A stretch of DNA of 64,000 nt. Source: Levilactobacillus bambusae. GTDB lineage: Bacteria > Bacillota > Bacilli > Lactobacillales > Lactobacillaceae. Below the pieces are notes generated by a model. It saw nothing but the letters and a program-made list of their open reading frames with translations, ran no database searches and was not told the DNA's origin. The stretch is from NCBI RefSeq assembly GCF_003124125.1, contig NZ_QCXQ01000002.1, positions 1 to 64,000 on the forward strand. The letters are read 5' to 3'. Of this stretch, positions 17,646 to 26,540 are shown one piece after another; position 1 is the stretch's first letter, and every line of letters starts with the position of its first letter. The position numbers were made by a program, and so were the translations under genes.

Positions 17646-19226
17646 TTAGAGCTTAGCGGTTAATTCAACCTTCGGGTACTTATCCTGGAACCATCGTTCA
17701 GCATATTGATTCTCAAAGAGGAACAAGGGATCGTCATTGATATCCTTAACCAACAAATTCCGGGACGATGCCATGTGAGGATCCAACTGTTCTGGGTTAA
17801 TCCAACGCGCAATTTTATGTCCCATCGGTTCCATCTCAACTTCCGAATTATATTCATTCTGCATCCGGAACTGGAAAACTTCAAATTGAAGCTGCCCAAC
17901 CGCACCCAGAATATACTGTCCGGTGGTATAGGATTGGTAGAGTTGGACCGCACCCTCTTGAACTAGTTGGTTAATCCCCTTGTGGAAGGACTTTTGTTTC
18001 ATAACGTTCTTTGCCGTTACCCGGACAAACAGTTCAGGAGTAAACTGGGGTAGCTTTTCAAACTTAATCGCCCGTTTACCCGTGTAGATGGAATCCCCAA
18101 TCTGAAAGTTACCGGTGTCATATAGTCCAATAATATCACCGGCAACCGCCTTTTCAACACTCTCACGGGTGTTAGCGAGAAATTCGGTGACGTTTCCCAG
18201 CCGAACCTTTTTCCCTGTTCGTTCCTGGGTCACATCCATTCCCCGGTCAAATTCACCCGAACAAACCCGGACAAACGCAATCCGATCCCGGTGATTTGGG
18301 TTCATATTAGCCTGAATCTTAAAGACAAATCCTGAAAATTCAGGATCAGTTGGCTCAATTTCACCATCATCCGTTGTTTTATGTGGGGATGGGGCCGGCG
18401 CAAATTGAAGGTAGGCATCGAGAAAGGTTTTAACCCCAAAGTTAACGAGGGCCGAACCAAAGAATACGGGGGTTTGATCCCCGCTGGCAATTTTTTCGGC
18501 ACTAAATTGATCCCCGGCCTCGTTAATTAATTCCATATTATCCCGGGCATCCGTATACCACTGATCAGTTTTTAGATCGGCGTACCCATCGTCGATGTCC
18601 CCGTCGTCTTGCAGGGAAATAAAGGGATCATTCTCATCCGCCGGACGGAAGAGTTCAATGCGATTATTAAATCGATCATATAACCCCTTCAGTTCCTTTC
18701 CCATCCCGATTGGCCAGTTCATTGGGTAGGCTTCAATCCCTAAGACTTCCTGTAGCTCGGTAATTAGGTCCATTGGGTCCCGGCCGTCCCGGTCCAGCTT
18801 GTTCATAAACGTAAAGATCGGGATGCCCCGCATCTTACAAATCTGGAAGAGTTTCTTTGTCTGGGGTTCAATCCCCTTAGCCGAATCAATGACCATGACG
18901 GCTGAGTCAACGGCCATTAATGTCCGGTAGGTATCCTCCGAAAAATCTTCGTGTCCGGGGGTATCCAAGATGTTAATCCGTTTGCCAGCGTAATCAAACT
19001 GCATCACCGAACTCGTAACGGAAATTCCCCGTTTTTGTTCGATTTCCATCCAGTCGGACTTCGCAAAGTTCCCGCTCTTTTTAGCCTTAACGGTTCCGGC
19101 TTCCCGAACGACACCTCCAAATAAAAGCAGCTGTTCCGTAATGGTCGTCTTCCCAGCATCGGGGTGAGAAATAATGGCAAAGGTCCGGCGCTTTTCAACC
19201 GCGTCGGTTAATTTTGTATTACTCAT
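17646..19226 (-). CDS. prfC: Peptide chain release factor 3
   Basis: A 526-residue translational GTPase that recycles RF1/RF2 from the ribosome. G1 is SHPDAGKTT, switch/G2 lies around [12 protein letters not shown]3 is DTPGHEDF, G4 is FMNKLDRDG, followed by domain II and the RF3 C-terminal domain. The start at 19226 (MSNTKLTD) is chosen because AAAGGA precedes it and the usual RF3 length results; the frame stays open for 32 codons upstream with no ribosome site. The gene stands alone on the minus strand upstream of the small membrane protein gene. Confidence 0.95.
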   Translation of the reverse strand: MSNTKLTDAVEKRRTFAIISHPDAGKTTITEQLLLFGGVVREAGTVKAKKSGNFAKSDWMEIEQKRGISVTSSVMQFDYAGKRINILDTPGHEDFSEDTYRTLMAVDSAVMVIDSAKGIEPQTKKLFQICKMRGIPIFTFMNKLDRDGRDPMDLITELQEVLGIEAYPMNWPIGMGKELKGLYDRFNNRIELFRPADENDPFISLQDDGDIDDGYADLKTDQWYTDARDNMELINEAGDQFSAEKIASGDQTPVFFGSALVNFGVKTFLDAYLQFAPAPSPHKTTDDGEIEPTDPEFSGFVFKIQANMNPNHRDRIAFVRVCSGEFDRGMDVTQERTGKKVRLGNVTEFLANTRESVEKAVAGDIIGLYDTGNFQIGDSIYTGKRAIKFEKLPQFTPELFVRVTAKNVMKQKSFHKGINQLVQEGAVQLYQSYTTGQYILGAVGQLQFEVFQFRMQNEYNSEVEMEPMGHKIARWINPEQLDPHMASSRNLLVKDINDDPLFLFENQYAERWFQDKYPKVELTAKL

Positions 19227-19424
19227 GGTCTGTCCTTTCCTTGTTCGACTAATTACCGGCGCTAAACCGATTCGATCAAAACATAGTGGATTCATTTTAT
19301 CATAAACCAGCATGATTTTCACGTCATCGCAAGGGTTAGGGACATCAACCGTTTAGGATAACCTTAGTGTGGTTACGTTATTCCTCAAGATCTACCGAGT
19401 GACTTCTTCACCCTCCGATAATTC

Positions 19425-21455
19425 CTAATTATTTTGCTGAATCTGTGCCACCACATAGTTAATTATTTTTAATGAACTCAAACCATCATCAATGGCACAA
19501 AACCGGTTGTAGAAGTTCATAAACTTGGCGTTTTCGCTCATATCAGGAGTTTTCAGGGCCGCCGTTACATCCTGCCAGAGTTGCCCTTCATCTTGGGCAA
19601 TCTGACCGGGTAAATCCCGTTCGTAATTAAGGTAGAAGCCGCGTAGTTCATCCTTATACATATGGTAATCGTACGGATAGAATACGATGGGCCGCTTTAG
19701 GTAAGCGTAGTCAAAGAACACCGACGAATAATCTGTAATTAAGGTATCGGAAACCAGGTAAAGGTCTGAGATATTAGGATGACTGCTAAAGTCGTAGACA
19801 AAGTCAGAGTAGTCGCTGATATCCAACGCATTGGAAATTAAATAGTGCATCCGCAAGATCAATACGGTATCTTCACCAAACTTGGTCTTGAAGTCATCAA
19901 GGCTGAACGGCAATTCGAAGGTATACTTCCCCTTTTCCGCAAACTGATTATCCCGGTACGTTGGTGCATACAGCACCACCTTTTTATCGAGGGGCAGCCC
20001 AAGTTGCTGCTTCAAAGCCGTAATATCATCCGGAGTACTATTAATTAATTCATCATTTCTGGGATACCCAACCTTTAGGATCTGATTGTTAAATCCAAAG
20101 GCCGATCGGAAAATCTGGGTTGAATAGTCGTTAGGTGAAACTAACGCATCCCACCGATTGGCCTCTTTAACAAAGTTAGCGTGGTATTTTTTGGTCGTCG
20201 TTCCTGGCATAGAGACGTTCTCAATGTCCAACCCAAGCTTTTTCAGCGGGGTACCGTGCCACGTTTGGATGTAGGTCACATAACTGGGTTTACGGACCCA
20301 CGCTGGGAACCGGGCGTTACTAATCCAGAACTGGGCCTTTTGAAGCGTCCGTACCCACTTGCTAGTTCGCCGAACGACAAACGGAATGTGCTGGTCCCGA
20401 CAGAACCGCTTTAAATCCCGGTCGTTGTCAATGGACCAAACGAAGTGGAATCCCGGATACAGTTGAGTAAACAACTGATAGATGGCGTACGGTGAATCAC
20501 TAACCTGTCGGCCGCCAAAGCTTTCAAAAATAATGGTGGTTTGATCAAACGGCCGGTGCCCCCGCTTAAATAACCGGCGCATCCGTTGCAGGTTCACCTT
20601 ATCCATGAGGATTGAAATAAGGTGAAAGGCCGCCGTCGTTTTCTCTGGCACCGTTGCAATTTTTTGCCCGACCGTTGGGGCAGCCGTTTCAATAACTCGT
20701 AATCCGTTATTAAAGCTCTTCTCCAAGAGGATTAACCGATGATTGGGCGCATAAGCCTGGGTAACGTGGCCTTCTAAGGCCCCCACTAACACAAGCCGCT
20801 GTTCGATCTGGTCCCCCTCATGGGTGGAACGGATAAAGAGCTCTTCGGTGGTGTCACTCGGCAGATCAGTCAGAGGGATTTCTACCATAAATAGTCCCTG
20901 GAGTGCCCGTTTCGTAATCGGATATTCCAAAATTGACTCATTCGCCCGGTTTTTTAACACAATGCTTTGTGACTCAATTGGCCGACTATTGATTTGGTTA
21001 TGCCCCGTAATCTGGAGCCGATCCGGAAATAAATTAATTGAGTTAACCGAAAACTCATTCTGCGGCTGCTCAACGTGCAGATCAAATAGGGCCCGGCCAT
21101 TCGCATCACTACTAAATTGATACCAGCTCGTTAATGACAGCTGGTGCCGGTCGCTTAAGTACTCACTCTCCACTTGAATGACGCCCCGAGTCTCATGACT
21201 AATGAGGTTTAAGTAAAGTTCCCAGCTAAACTGACTTTGATCAAAATCGGCAAACGCAAAGTCATTGGCATCTAACAGAACGTGCATTATGTTACCGTTT
21301 GTGACGTTCTCAACGGGAACCGTTAAACTTGCCCGGGACTCCTTTTCAAAAAACGTCACCGCTAAATCATCGTAAGGACCAGGAACGTCAATTAATTCAA
21401 ATTCGAGTTCTTGTTTTCCTTGTTTGGGATGTAATCCAGATAAAATTGCTCGCAA
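19425..21455 (-). CDS. tagF2: CDP-glycerol glycerophosphotransferase family protein (TagF type)
   Basis: A 676-residue protein. The C-terminal half (from about residue 290) is the CDP-glycerol glycerophosphotransferase catalytic domain: WHGTPLKKLG, GYPRNDEL, VLYAPTYRDNQ and LITDYSSVFFDYA are the classic TagF/TarF motifs, including the catalytic His. The N-terminal 280 residues are rich in beta-strands and may bind the acceptor or another partner. It should build the poly(glycerol phosphate) chain of wall teichoic acid at the inner membrane face. It follows the tagF1-like gene by 12 bases and is the last gene of the operon. The symbol follows the L. plantarum naming as recalled. Confidence 0.85.
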   Translation of the reverse strand: MRAILSGLHPKQGKQELEFELIDVPGPYDDLAVTFFEKESRASLTVPVENVTNGNIMHVLLDANDFAFADFDQSQFSWELYLNLISHETRGVIQVESEYLSDRHQLSLTSWYQFSSDANGRALFDLHVEQPQNEFSVNSINLFPDRLQITGHNQINSRPIESQSIVLKNRANESILEYPITKRALQGLFMVEIPLTDLPSDTTEELFIRSTHEGDQIEQRLVLVGALEGHVTQAYAPNHRLILLEKSFNNGLRVIETAAPTVGQKIATVPEKTTAAFHLISILMDKVNLQRMRRLFKRGHRPFDQTTIIFESFGGRQVSDSPYAIYQLFTQLYPGFHFVWSIDNDRDLKRFCRDQHIPFVVRRTSKWVRTLQKAQFWISNARFPAWVRKPSYVTYIQTWHGTPLKKLGLDIENVSMPGTTTKKYHANFVKEANRWDALVSPNDYSTQIFRSAFGFNNQILKVGYPRNDELINSTPDDITALKQQLGLPLDKKVVLYAPTYRDNQFAEKGKYTFELPFSLDDFKTKFGEDTVLILRMHYLISNALDISDYSDFVYDFSSHPNISDLYLVSDTLITDYSSVFFDYAYLKRPIVFYPYDYHMYKDELRGFYLNYERDLPGQIAQDEGQLWQDVTAALKTPDMSENAKFMNFYNRFCAIDDGLSSLKIINYVVAQIQQNN

Positions 21456-21467
21456 ATTGTCCGCTCC

Positions 21468-22328
21468 TTAATAATTAAATATCAAATGATTTTGCAACAG
21501 TGGCGCTAACTGAGCGTTATCGTCGAGATTAATAAACCATCGGGTGTTGGGGTCGTTAAATTGTTGCAAGACTAATTCATCAAAGGCGTAGAGGTCCGCA
21601 TACCGTTTATACGTCACATAATCAACGACTTCAAAATAATCTTCGCTCATTGTCATTAACGTTGTGTCCGATGCATGATCCGAATCCGCCTGGCTAAAAC
21701 TTGTCTCATCTTGAAGGGTCCGTGGCACAATATTGGCTGTTTCAGCAACGTTCACTGCCAACTTCACGTTCCGCTCATGCCGAACGAACCGGTACACGGC
21801 CTCTTCGTTAACGTTGAGAAGATAGCTTTCAGCCAGCGTTTCTTCCTCGTCGAATTTTTGGATCCCAATGACACGGCCGGATTCATCGTAAGTATTCGTC
21901 TGACAAATATGGTCGTGATCAAATTGATTAAGTTCGAGGGGATCATTATCCTGGCTCAAGACTAATTCCGCTACAATATGACCATGGTCGTTTAAGTACC
22001 GCAGGACGGTGTGCCCGTCATCCGTCACAACTTCACGTTCCGTAAGCCCAGAAAAGTTGATATCATGACGTTCGTCTTCTGAGAGTGGAATTCCGTGGGA
22101 ATCTCTAAAAAGTTCAGGGAGGGTCACGAGGTTAACGCCATGGGAATTGGGGAGTCCCTTCATCAGACGATTAAAAATCCCTTTGACGATCCAATACTTA
22201 TTAAAGTCCATCATCGCTAACATGACCGTTACCTGAACTTCACGTTCCAACAGGTTCGTTAGTTGCTTGCGAAAGGTGGCCTTTCGAACGCCATTCAACG
22301 ACGTCATAAGAAATACGGCTTGCTTCAT
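21468..22328 (-). CDS. Teichoic-acid operon protein resembling a glycosyltransferase N-terminal domain (TagF1-like)
   Basis: A 286-residue protein from the ATG at 22328, with AGGAGG 8 bases upstream; the frame is open 16 codons further without a site. It begins like the first strand of a GT-B enzyme (MKQAVFLMTSLNGVRKATF) and then has repeated strand units with Y/F-D-E-x-G patterns (TYDESGRVIGIQKFDEE, ESYLLNVNEEAVYRFVR). These units resemble the beta-sheet part seen in TagE/GtfA/GtfB proteins. No nucleotide-sugar domain is present. It sits between tagD and tagF2; a partner or chaperone role for tagF2 is inference. Lactobacillar genomes often call it tagF1. Confidence 0.65.
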   Translation of the reverse strand: MKQAVFLMTSLNGVRKATFRKQLTNLLEREVQVTVMLAMMDFNKYWIVKGIFNRLMKGLPNSHGVNLVTLPELFRDSHGIPLSEDERHDINFSGLTEREVVTDDGHTVLRYLNDHGHIVAELVLSQDNDPLELNQFDHDHICQTNTYDESGRVIGIQKFDEEETLAESYLLNVNEEAVYRFVRHERNVKLAVNVAETANIVPRTLQDETSFSQADSDHASDTTLMTMSEDYFEVVDYVTYKRYADLYAFDELVLQQFNDPNTRWFINLDDNAQLAPLLQNHLIFNY

Positions 22329-22356
22329 TCTAAGTTCCTCCTGATTAATGCACGTT

Positions 22357-22400
22357 AAAAAGAAGAAAGAACCCAAAGTACACGACTGAGGATTCTTTCT
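22357..22400 (-). terminator. Terminator-like hairpin between tagD and the tagF1-like gene
   Basis: An 11-bp imperfect stem (22364-22374 with 22390-22400) is followed on the minus strand by TCTTTTT. The RBS of the next gene begins about 12 bases later, so it probably reduces, rather than ends, transcription of the downstream genes. Confidence 0.6.
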
Positions 22401-22416
22401 AGGGAACTAGCCCTAA

Positions 22417-22830
22417 CTATTCTTCTTTCCAATCATCGTCGTTTGACAACCCAAGATCCTGTTTGATTTTGGTGGTTGAAATCCCTTCGGTCCGGGGAAG
22501 GTAGATAACCTCACAGTAATCCTTTAAGAAATCGAACTTTCCCTTCCAGTCATCGCCCATGACAAAGACATCAATGTCATTATCTTGAACATCCTGAATC
22601 TTTTGGTCCCATCCCCGTTCAGGAATGACTTCATCAACATATTTAATCGCTTCAAGAATGTATTTCCGGTCTTCATATGAGGTGTAGGCGCGCTTGCCTT
22701 TTTCGGCGTTAAACTCGTCCGTTGAAACACATACCGTCAAATGATCGCCGAGCTCGCGGGCCCGCTGCAACAATCGAATGTGACCCTTATGGATCAAATC
22801 AAAGGTGCCATACGTGATTACTTTTTTCAT
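22417..22830 (-). CDS. tagD: Glycerol-3-phosphate cytidylyltransferase
   Basis: A 137-residue enzyme that makes CDP-glycerol from CTP and glycerol 3-phosphate for wall teichoic acid. The nucleotidyltransferase motifs are complete: GTFDLIHKGHIRLL (HxGH), the RYILEAI-like helix (RKYILEAIKYVDE), and RTEGISTTKIK (RTxGISTT). The length is typical of TagD/TarD. It is the first gene of the tagD-tagF1-tagF2 group, with a promoter 77 bases upstream. Confidence 0.95.
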   Translation of the reverse strand: MKKVITYGTFDLIHKGHIRLLQRARELGDHLTVCVSTDEFNAEKGKRAYTSYEDRKYILEAIKYVDEVIPERGWDQKIQDVQDNDIDVFVMGDDWKGKFDFLKDYCEVIYLPRTEGISTTKIKQDLGLSNDDDWKEE

Positions 22831-22906
22831 AAAAATCTCCTGTTTATTTAAATTCGCAACGTTTAATTTGGCGGCGGGGACCCTACCCCAACCGCTAACC
22901 TCTTAA

Positions 22907-22934
22907 ATAGTAGCATACTGGTGCTATTCGTCAA
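22907..22934 (-). promoter_or_regulatory. tagD promoter
   Basis: On the minus strand TTGACG (22929-22934) and TACTAT (22907-22912) have a 16-base spacer, just past the end of the upstream AI-2E family gene. Confidence 0.7.
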
Positions 22935-22950
22935 TGTGAATTAACGAACG

Positions 22951-24129
22951 TTAATCATTTCTTGACGAATTATCCGATCCCGCAGCTGCCGTCTTCGGAT
23001 GAATCAATTGGTCCGCCTTCGCCTGTTTTTGCTGAGCTTGCTGGACCTCATATATATTATATCCGTACTGAACAACCGTTTTAACAACAGCATAGAGTGG
23101 AATGGCTAAAATCATTCCGGCCAAACCCGCAATATTTCCGGCCGCCAGTAATAACACAATGATGGTTAGGGGATGAATTTGAAGGGAGCGCCCGATAATA
23201 TTAGGGTAAATCAAATTACCATCAACCTGTTGCACAATGACGACCACCACAATCACTTCAATGATCATTGTGGTTCCAGACGTCATTGCAACTAATAAGG
23301 AGGGCGCAATTCCTAGGTACGGACCCACGTAGGGGATAATATTACAGACCCCGGCAAATACGCCGAGGAGCAACGCATACTTTTGCCCGATCAACATGTA
23401 GCCGATGGCAGTAAAGGTCCCTACGAATAAGCATTCAATCACCTGGCCACCAATATAGTGCGAGATCGTTTCACTCATTTTATTCAACAACTCAATAATT
23501 TGATTCTGTCGGGCTGACGGCATAAATTTCCGGAGTGACGGCTCAAATTTTGGCCCATCTTTCAACATGTAGAACAGCATTACAGGTACCGTCACTGCAA
23601 TCACCGTTACACTAGTGATTGTTGAGACCACTGATCCGATTCCCGTACTAACCCCATTGAGCATGGAATCAGCGTACTTTGAAAGGTAATTTTGGGTTCG
23701 ATTTATGTATTTTGATACATCAACGTGTTGAAGTAACCGACTATGGGACCATTTTTCAACCAGGGTCTGGGTCTCCCGGGTAAAGTTGGGGACACTGCTA
23801 ATTAAGTTAGAAATCTGGTTAATCAGCCGGGGGACCAACCAGGTCACACCATAGGCTAAAACACCAAACAACAACACGAAAACAATGGCCACCGCCCACG
23901 TCCGACTAATCGAAAACTTTCCGAGTTTAACCTTAGTGAGGAGTTGGACAACGGGGTTCAGCATATAGAAGAGCACGCCCGAAATGAGAATGGGAACAAA
24001 AATCGTTGATAAAAAAATACCGATTGGCGAGAAGAGAAAACTAATTTTAGTACAGCACCAGATTAACGCCGCAATAATTAGGAGTTCTAACGACCAAAAC
24101 ATGAGTCCTGAATTTTTTAACTGCTCCAT
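22951..24129 (-). CDS. AI-2E family transporter (YdbI/YueF-like membrane protein)
   Basis: A 392-residue polytopic membrane protein with the family's two N-terminal helices, a soluble stretch with coiled-coil tendency (about 110-170), and C-terminal helices. Typical motifs: the YVGPYLGIAPS loop, GNLIYPNIIGRSLQIHP and AIPLYAVVKTVVQY. Members include TqsA and proposed Na+(Li+)/H+ antiporters, so the substrate is not known. AGGAGG lies 6 bases before the ATG. No clear terminator separates it from tagD, which has its own promoter. Confidence 0.88.
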   Translation of the reverse strand: MEQLKNSGLMFWSLELLIIAALIWCCTKISFLFSPIGIFLSTIFVPILISGVLFYMLNPVVQLLTKVKLGKFSISRTWAVAIVFVLLFGVLAYGVTWLVPRLINQISNLISSVPNFTRETQTLVEKWSHSRLLQHVDVSKYINRTQNYLSKYADSMLNGVSTGIGSVVSTITSVTVIAVTVPVMLFYMLKDGPKFEPSLRKFMPSARQNQIIELLNKMSETISHYIGGQVIECLFVGTFTAIGYMLIGQKYALLLGVFAGVCNIIPYVGPYLGIAPSLLVAMTSGTTMIIEVIVVVVIVQQVDGNLIYPNIIGRSLQIHPLTIIVLLLAAGNIAGLAGMILAIPLYAVVKTVVQYGYNIYEVQQAQQKQAKADQLIHPKTAAAGSDNSSRND

Positions 24130-24196
24130 GGACTTCCTCCTTATTTTTTAAGCCTATTAATATTTAATATTATACCCTTTTTCGGGGTTCAGTAAG

Positions 24197-24240
24197 AAAA
24201 CGAGCTTAAACAAAACGGTTGTTTTGCTCAAGCTCGTTTT
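24197..24240 (-). terminator. Terminator of the DUF402 gene
   Basis: 20-base arms 24197-24216 and 24221-24240 form a stem with two mismatches; on the minus strand it ends with GCTCGTTTTCTT. It follows the stop codon by about 30 bases. Confidence 0.8.
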
Positions 24241-24269
24241 AGTGGAAGGCAACGTCACGATCGCAGCTC

Positions 24270-24821
24270 CTATTGAGATCGACGTGACAGTTCAAGGTAC
24301 CGATTATACCAGAGGTCAACGTACTCCTCTGAAAACGGTCCCTTATGATTATTGATCCAGTCAACCAGAACCAAAACGTTCGACTTTAAAATCTGGTCAG
24401 TCTCTGACCCGTAATGCCACCGTTGACTAAAATCTTCGTATTCATCCACATCTAACAGTCGTTTTTCACCATCCGGAAAGACTTTAACGTCCAAATCATA
24501 ATCAATGTACTTTAAAGCTTCCTTATCCAAGACGTAGGGGGATGCCAAGTTACAGTAGTAGGAAACCCCATTATCACGAATCATGGCGACGATATTGAAC
24601 CAATACTGCTTGTGGAAATACACGATCGCAGGCTCACGGGTAACCCACCGCCGGCCATCATCCTCTGTGACTAGCGTATGGTCGTTACACCCAATTAGCG
24701 TGTTCTCGCTGGTTTTGAGTACCATGGTATCGCGCCAAGTTCGATGCAGGCTGCCGTCATGCTTGTAGCTCTTGATCGTAATGAAGTCGCCTTCCTTAGG
24801 TCCCTTAGCTTCGCGTACCAT
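24270..24821 (-). CDS. Nucleoside tri/diphosphate phosphatase, DUF402/UPF0374 family (YgaC-like)
   Basis: A 183-residue soluble protein. The start [20 protein letters not shown] and [10 protein letters not shown], the central YWFNIVAM and the helix-rich end with Asp/Glu clusters ([20 protein letters not shown]) match the YgaC/SA1684 family, whose members hydrolyse nucleoside di- and triphosphates with metal bound by acidic residues. GTAGGG lies 7 bases before the ATG. It stands in a leftward row with recX but has its own terminator. Confidence 0.85.
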   Translation of the reverse strand: MVREAKGPKEGDFITIKSYKHDGSLHRTWRDTMVLKTSENTLIGCNDHTLVTEDDGRRWVTREPAIVYFHKQYWFNIVAMIRDNGVSYYCNLASPYVLDKEALKYIDYDLDVKVFPDGEKRLLDVDEYEDFSQRWHYGSETDQILKSNVLVLVDWINNHKGPFSEEYVDLWYNRYLELSRRSQ

Positions 24822-24928
24822 ATCATAACCCTACTTTCTAAAGTAACGGGTAGTATAAACTTTTTTCATTAATATTATACCAGATTCTTCAACTCGTGGG
24901 CGGGCATTTTTTGCTCCATCCTTACCGC

Positions 24929-25738
24929 TTAATCGTCCGCTTGCAACGTTTCTTCGTGATCTTCAAACCAATAGTTAATGGCATCAATGGCATACCCCTT
25001 CCGGTAGAGCGCCTGACGCGTTTTTTGTTTACGCTCGCTTGGCTTTCTTCCCCGGAAACGGTGCCATAAACGCTCTGCATCGTGATCCAACAGCTGGGCC
25101 TGTTTTTCTTCATCGGGAACTAATTCAAGTTCGGTAAAAACCGCTTCGATTTCATCATGACCAAATCCCCGACTCATGAGGGCCTGCGTAATTTTAGGTT
25201 TCTGCATCGAGAAAGGCTTATTTTGGTAACGTTTGGTCAGCTTTTTGGCGGTTGCCAACGCATTTTCAATCTGTTCAGTCACTGAAAATTCTTCGAGGGC
25301 ATCGTCAATGAGGTTTTCCCCCACCCCCTTATGCCGCAGGTTCTGCCGGATGACGCGGGGACCCTTATCAGAAGTCAGCTTCATCGTTCGAACGTAGCTG
25401 CCCGCATACTTTGCGTCATCAATGAGATTCAAATCCCGGAGTTTCCGCAGCGTTTGTTCACGAACATCTTCAGGGATGTCTAACGCAACCAGCTTATCAA
25501 TGACTTCTTTTTCCGTCCGCAGTTGGTTAGCTAAGTAATCCAGCGCCCGGTTAAACGCCCGAGAAACATCGTCAGCGTGAATAAGCTGTTTTTTCAGTTT
25601 GGGTGTCACATCCATACCCTTAAATACCCGAAACTCGATTAAAACGGCTTCACTGACTGGAAAGGCATAAGCCCCGTCCACATAAATATTATACCGGCCC
25701 TGATGTTTTTGAGCCTCAATCATGGTAATTTGTGACAT
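24929..25738 (-). CDS. recX: Regulatory protein RecX
   Basis: A 269-residue protein of the long RecX form found in lactobacilli. It is built of three-helix repeats; DYLANQLRTEKEVIDKL, DDAKYAGSYVRT, KGPRVIRQNLRHKGV and QALYRKGYAIDAI are RecX signatures. RecX binds RecA filaments and limits recombination and SOS activity. The recA gene is not adjacent. The gene is divergent from the flavodoxin gene. Confidence 0.92.
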   Translation of the reverse strand: MSQITMIEAQKHQGRYNIYVDGAYAFPVSEAVLIEFRVFKGMDVTPKLKKQLIHADDVSRAFNRALDYLANQLRTEKEVIDKLVALDIPEDVREQTLRKLRDLNLIDDAKYAGSYVRTMKLTSDKGPRVIRQNLRHKGVGENLIDDALEEFSVTEQIENALATAKKLTKRYQNKPFSMQKPKITQALMSRGFGHDEIEAVFTELELVPDEEKQAQLLDHDAERLWHRFRGRKPSERKQKTRQALYRKGYAIDAINYWFEDHEETLQADD

Positions 25739-25883
25739 TTTTGGCGTCCCCTTTCATTAAATCATCTACTAATTGCCCACTTACATCAAGCGATCACCGA
25801 CTTTTTTGAATTTGTTCGGTTGAACTTCCAATCCCCTGTTATAATAAACGTATTCATAAGTTTAAAGGATGGGATGAGAAAAA

Positions 25884-26348
25884 ATGATGACCGCACACGT
25901 AGTCTTTGCTACGATTACCGGTAACAATGAAGATGTCGCTGATATCGTAACCGAACAGTTTGAAACCCTTGGCGTGAAAGTTCAGGAGAGCGAAATTTCA
26001 CAAATGGATGCAGCTGATCTATTGAAATCCGATATTCTGGTCGTGTGTGCCTATACTTATGACGAAGGCTCACTTCCAGAAGAAGGAATGGATTTTTATG
26101 ACGACCTTCAGGACCTCGATTTAACCGGTCACGTCTACGGTGTAGCCGGTTCAGGTGACACTTATTACGGTAAGTATTATAACACCACGGTGGACCGCTT
26201 TGATGAAGCGTTCAAAAAAACCGGAGCCAAAAAGGGCGCCGATGACGTTAAAATCAATCTTGAGCCCGGCGAAAAAGATATTCAAGCATTGGATGACTTT
26301 GTTAGTCAGTTAGTTCGATCCGAAAAAAAGCAGCGGGAACTCAACTAA
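25884..26348 (+). CDS. Flavodoxin
   Basis: A 154-residue FMN protein for low-potential electron transfer. The phosphate-binding loop is ATITGNNEDVAD (T-x-T-G-N-x-E), the flavin-stacking loops are near AYTYDEGSLP and AGSGDTYYG. The protein is strongly acidic apart from a Lys-rich tail. It starts with two ATGs; the first is used. A clear TATAAT (25840-25845) lies upstream, but no well-spaced -35 is seen. Repeat copy B follows directly. Confidence 0.93.
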   Translation: MMTAHVVFATITGNNEDVADIVTEQFETLGVKVQESEISQMDAADLLKSDILVVCAYTYDEGSLPEEGMDFYDDLQDLDLTGHVYGVAGSGDTYYGKYYNTTVDRFDEAFKKTGAKKGADDVKINLEPGEKDIQALDDFVSQLVRSEKKQRELN

Positions 26349-26358
26349 ATAACAGCAT

Positions 26359-26531
26359 GAGGCAGGAACATAAGACGTTTAGATCATGCGAAATAATGCC
26401 CGGGGCCAGGTTCGATTATATCTTGATCGGATTTGGCCCCGGGCTTTATTTGGTTGTGGTCTGCCTTATGTTTCGGACCATGTGTTGCAAGAATCGTATT
26501 TTTAGCGAAGCGGACCTAATGCCCCAGCCTC
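26359..26531 (+). repeat. Interspersed structured repeat, copy B
   Basis: 173 bases with imperfect terminal inverted repeats (GAGGCAGGAACATAA at the left, its relative TAATGCCCCAGCCTC at the right). The main stem is 26391-26408 with 26434-26451 (one mismatch). Its pairs differ from copies A and C (GCCCGGGG instead of GACAAAGG) yet both arms changed together. The left arm of the second hairpin is missing; the right arm remains as TTTCGGACC. It fills the space between the convergent flavodoxin and YihY genes and may serve as their terminator. Confidence 0.85.
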
Positions 26532-26540
26532 GAACTATTA

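Noticed and set aside
25820-25845. Flavodoxin promoter TTGAAC...TATAAT
   Set aside because: The -10 is good but the spacer is only 14 bases, and other -35 candidates have poor spacing; not listed as a promoter.
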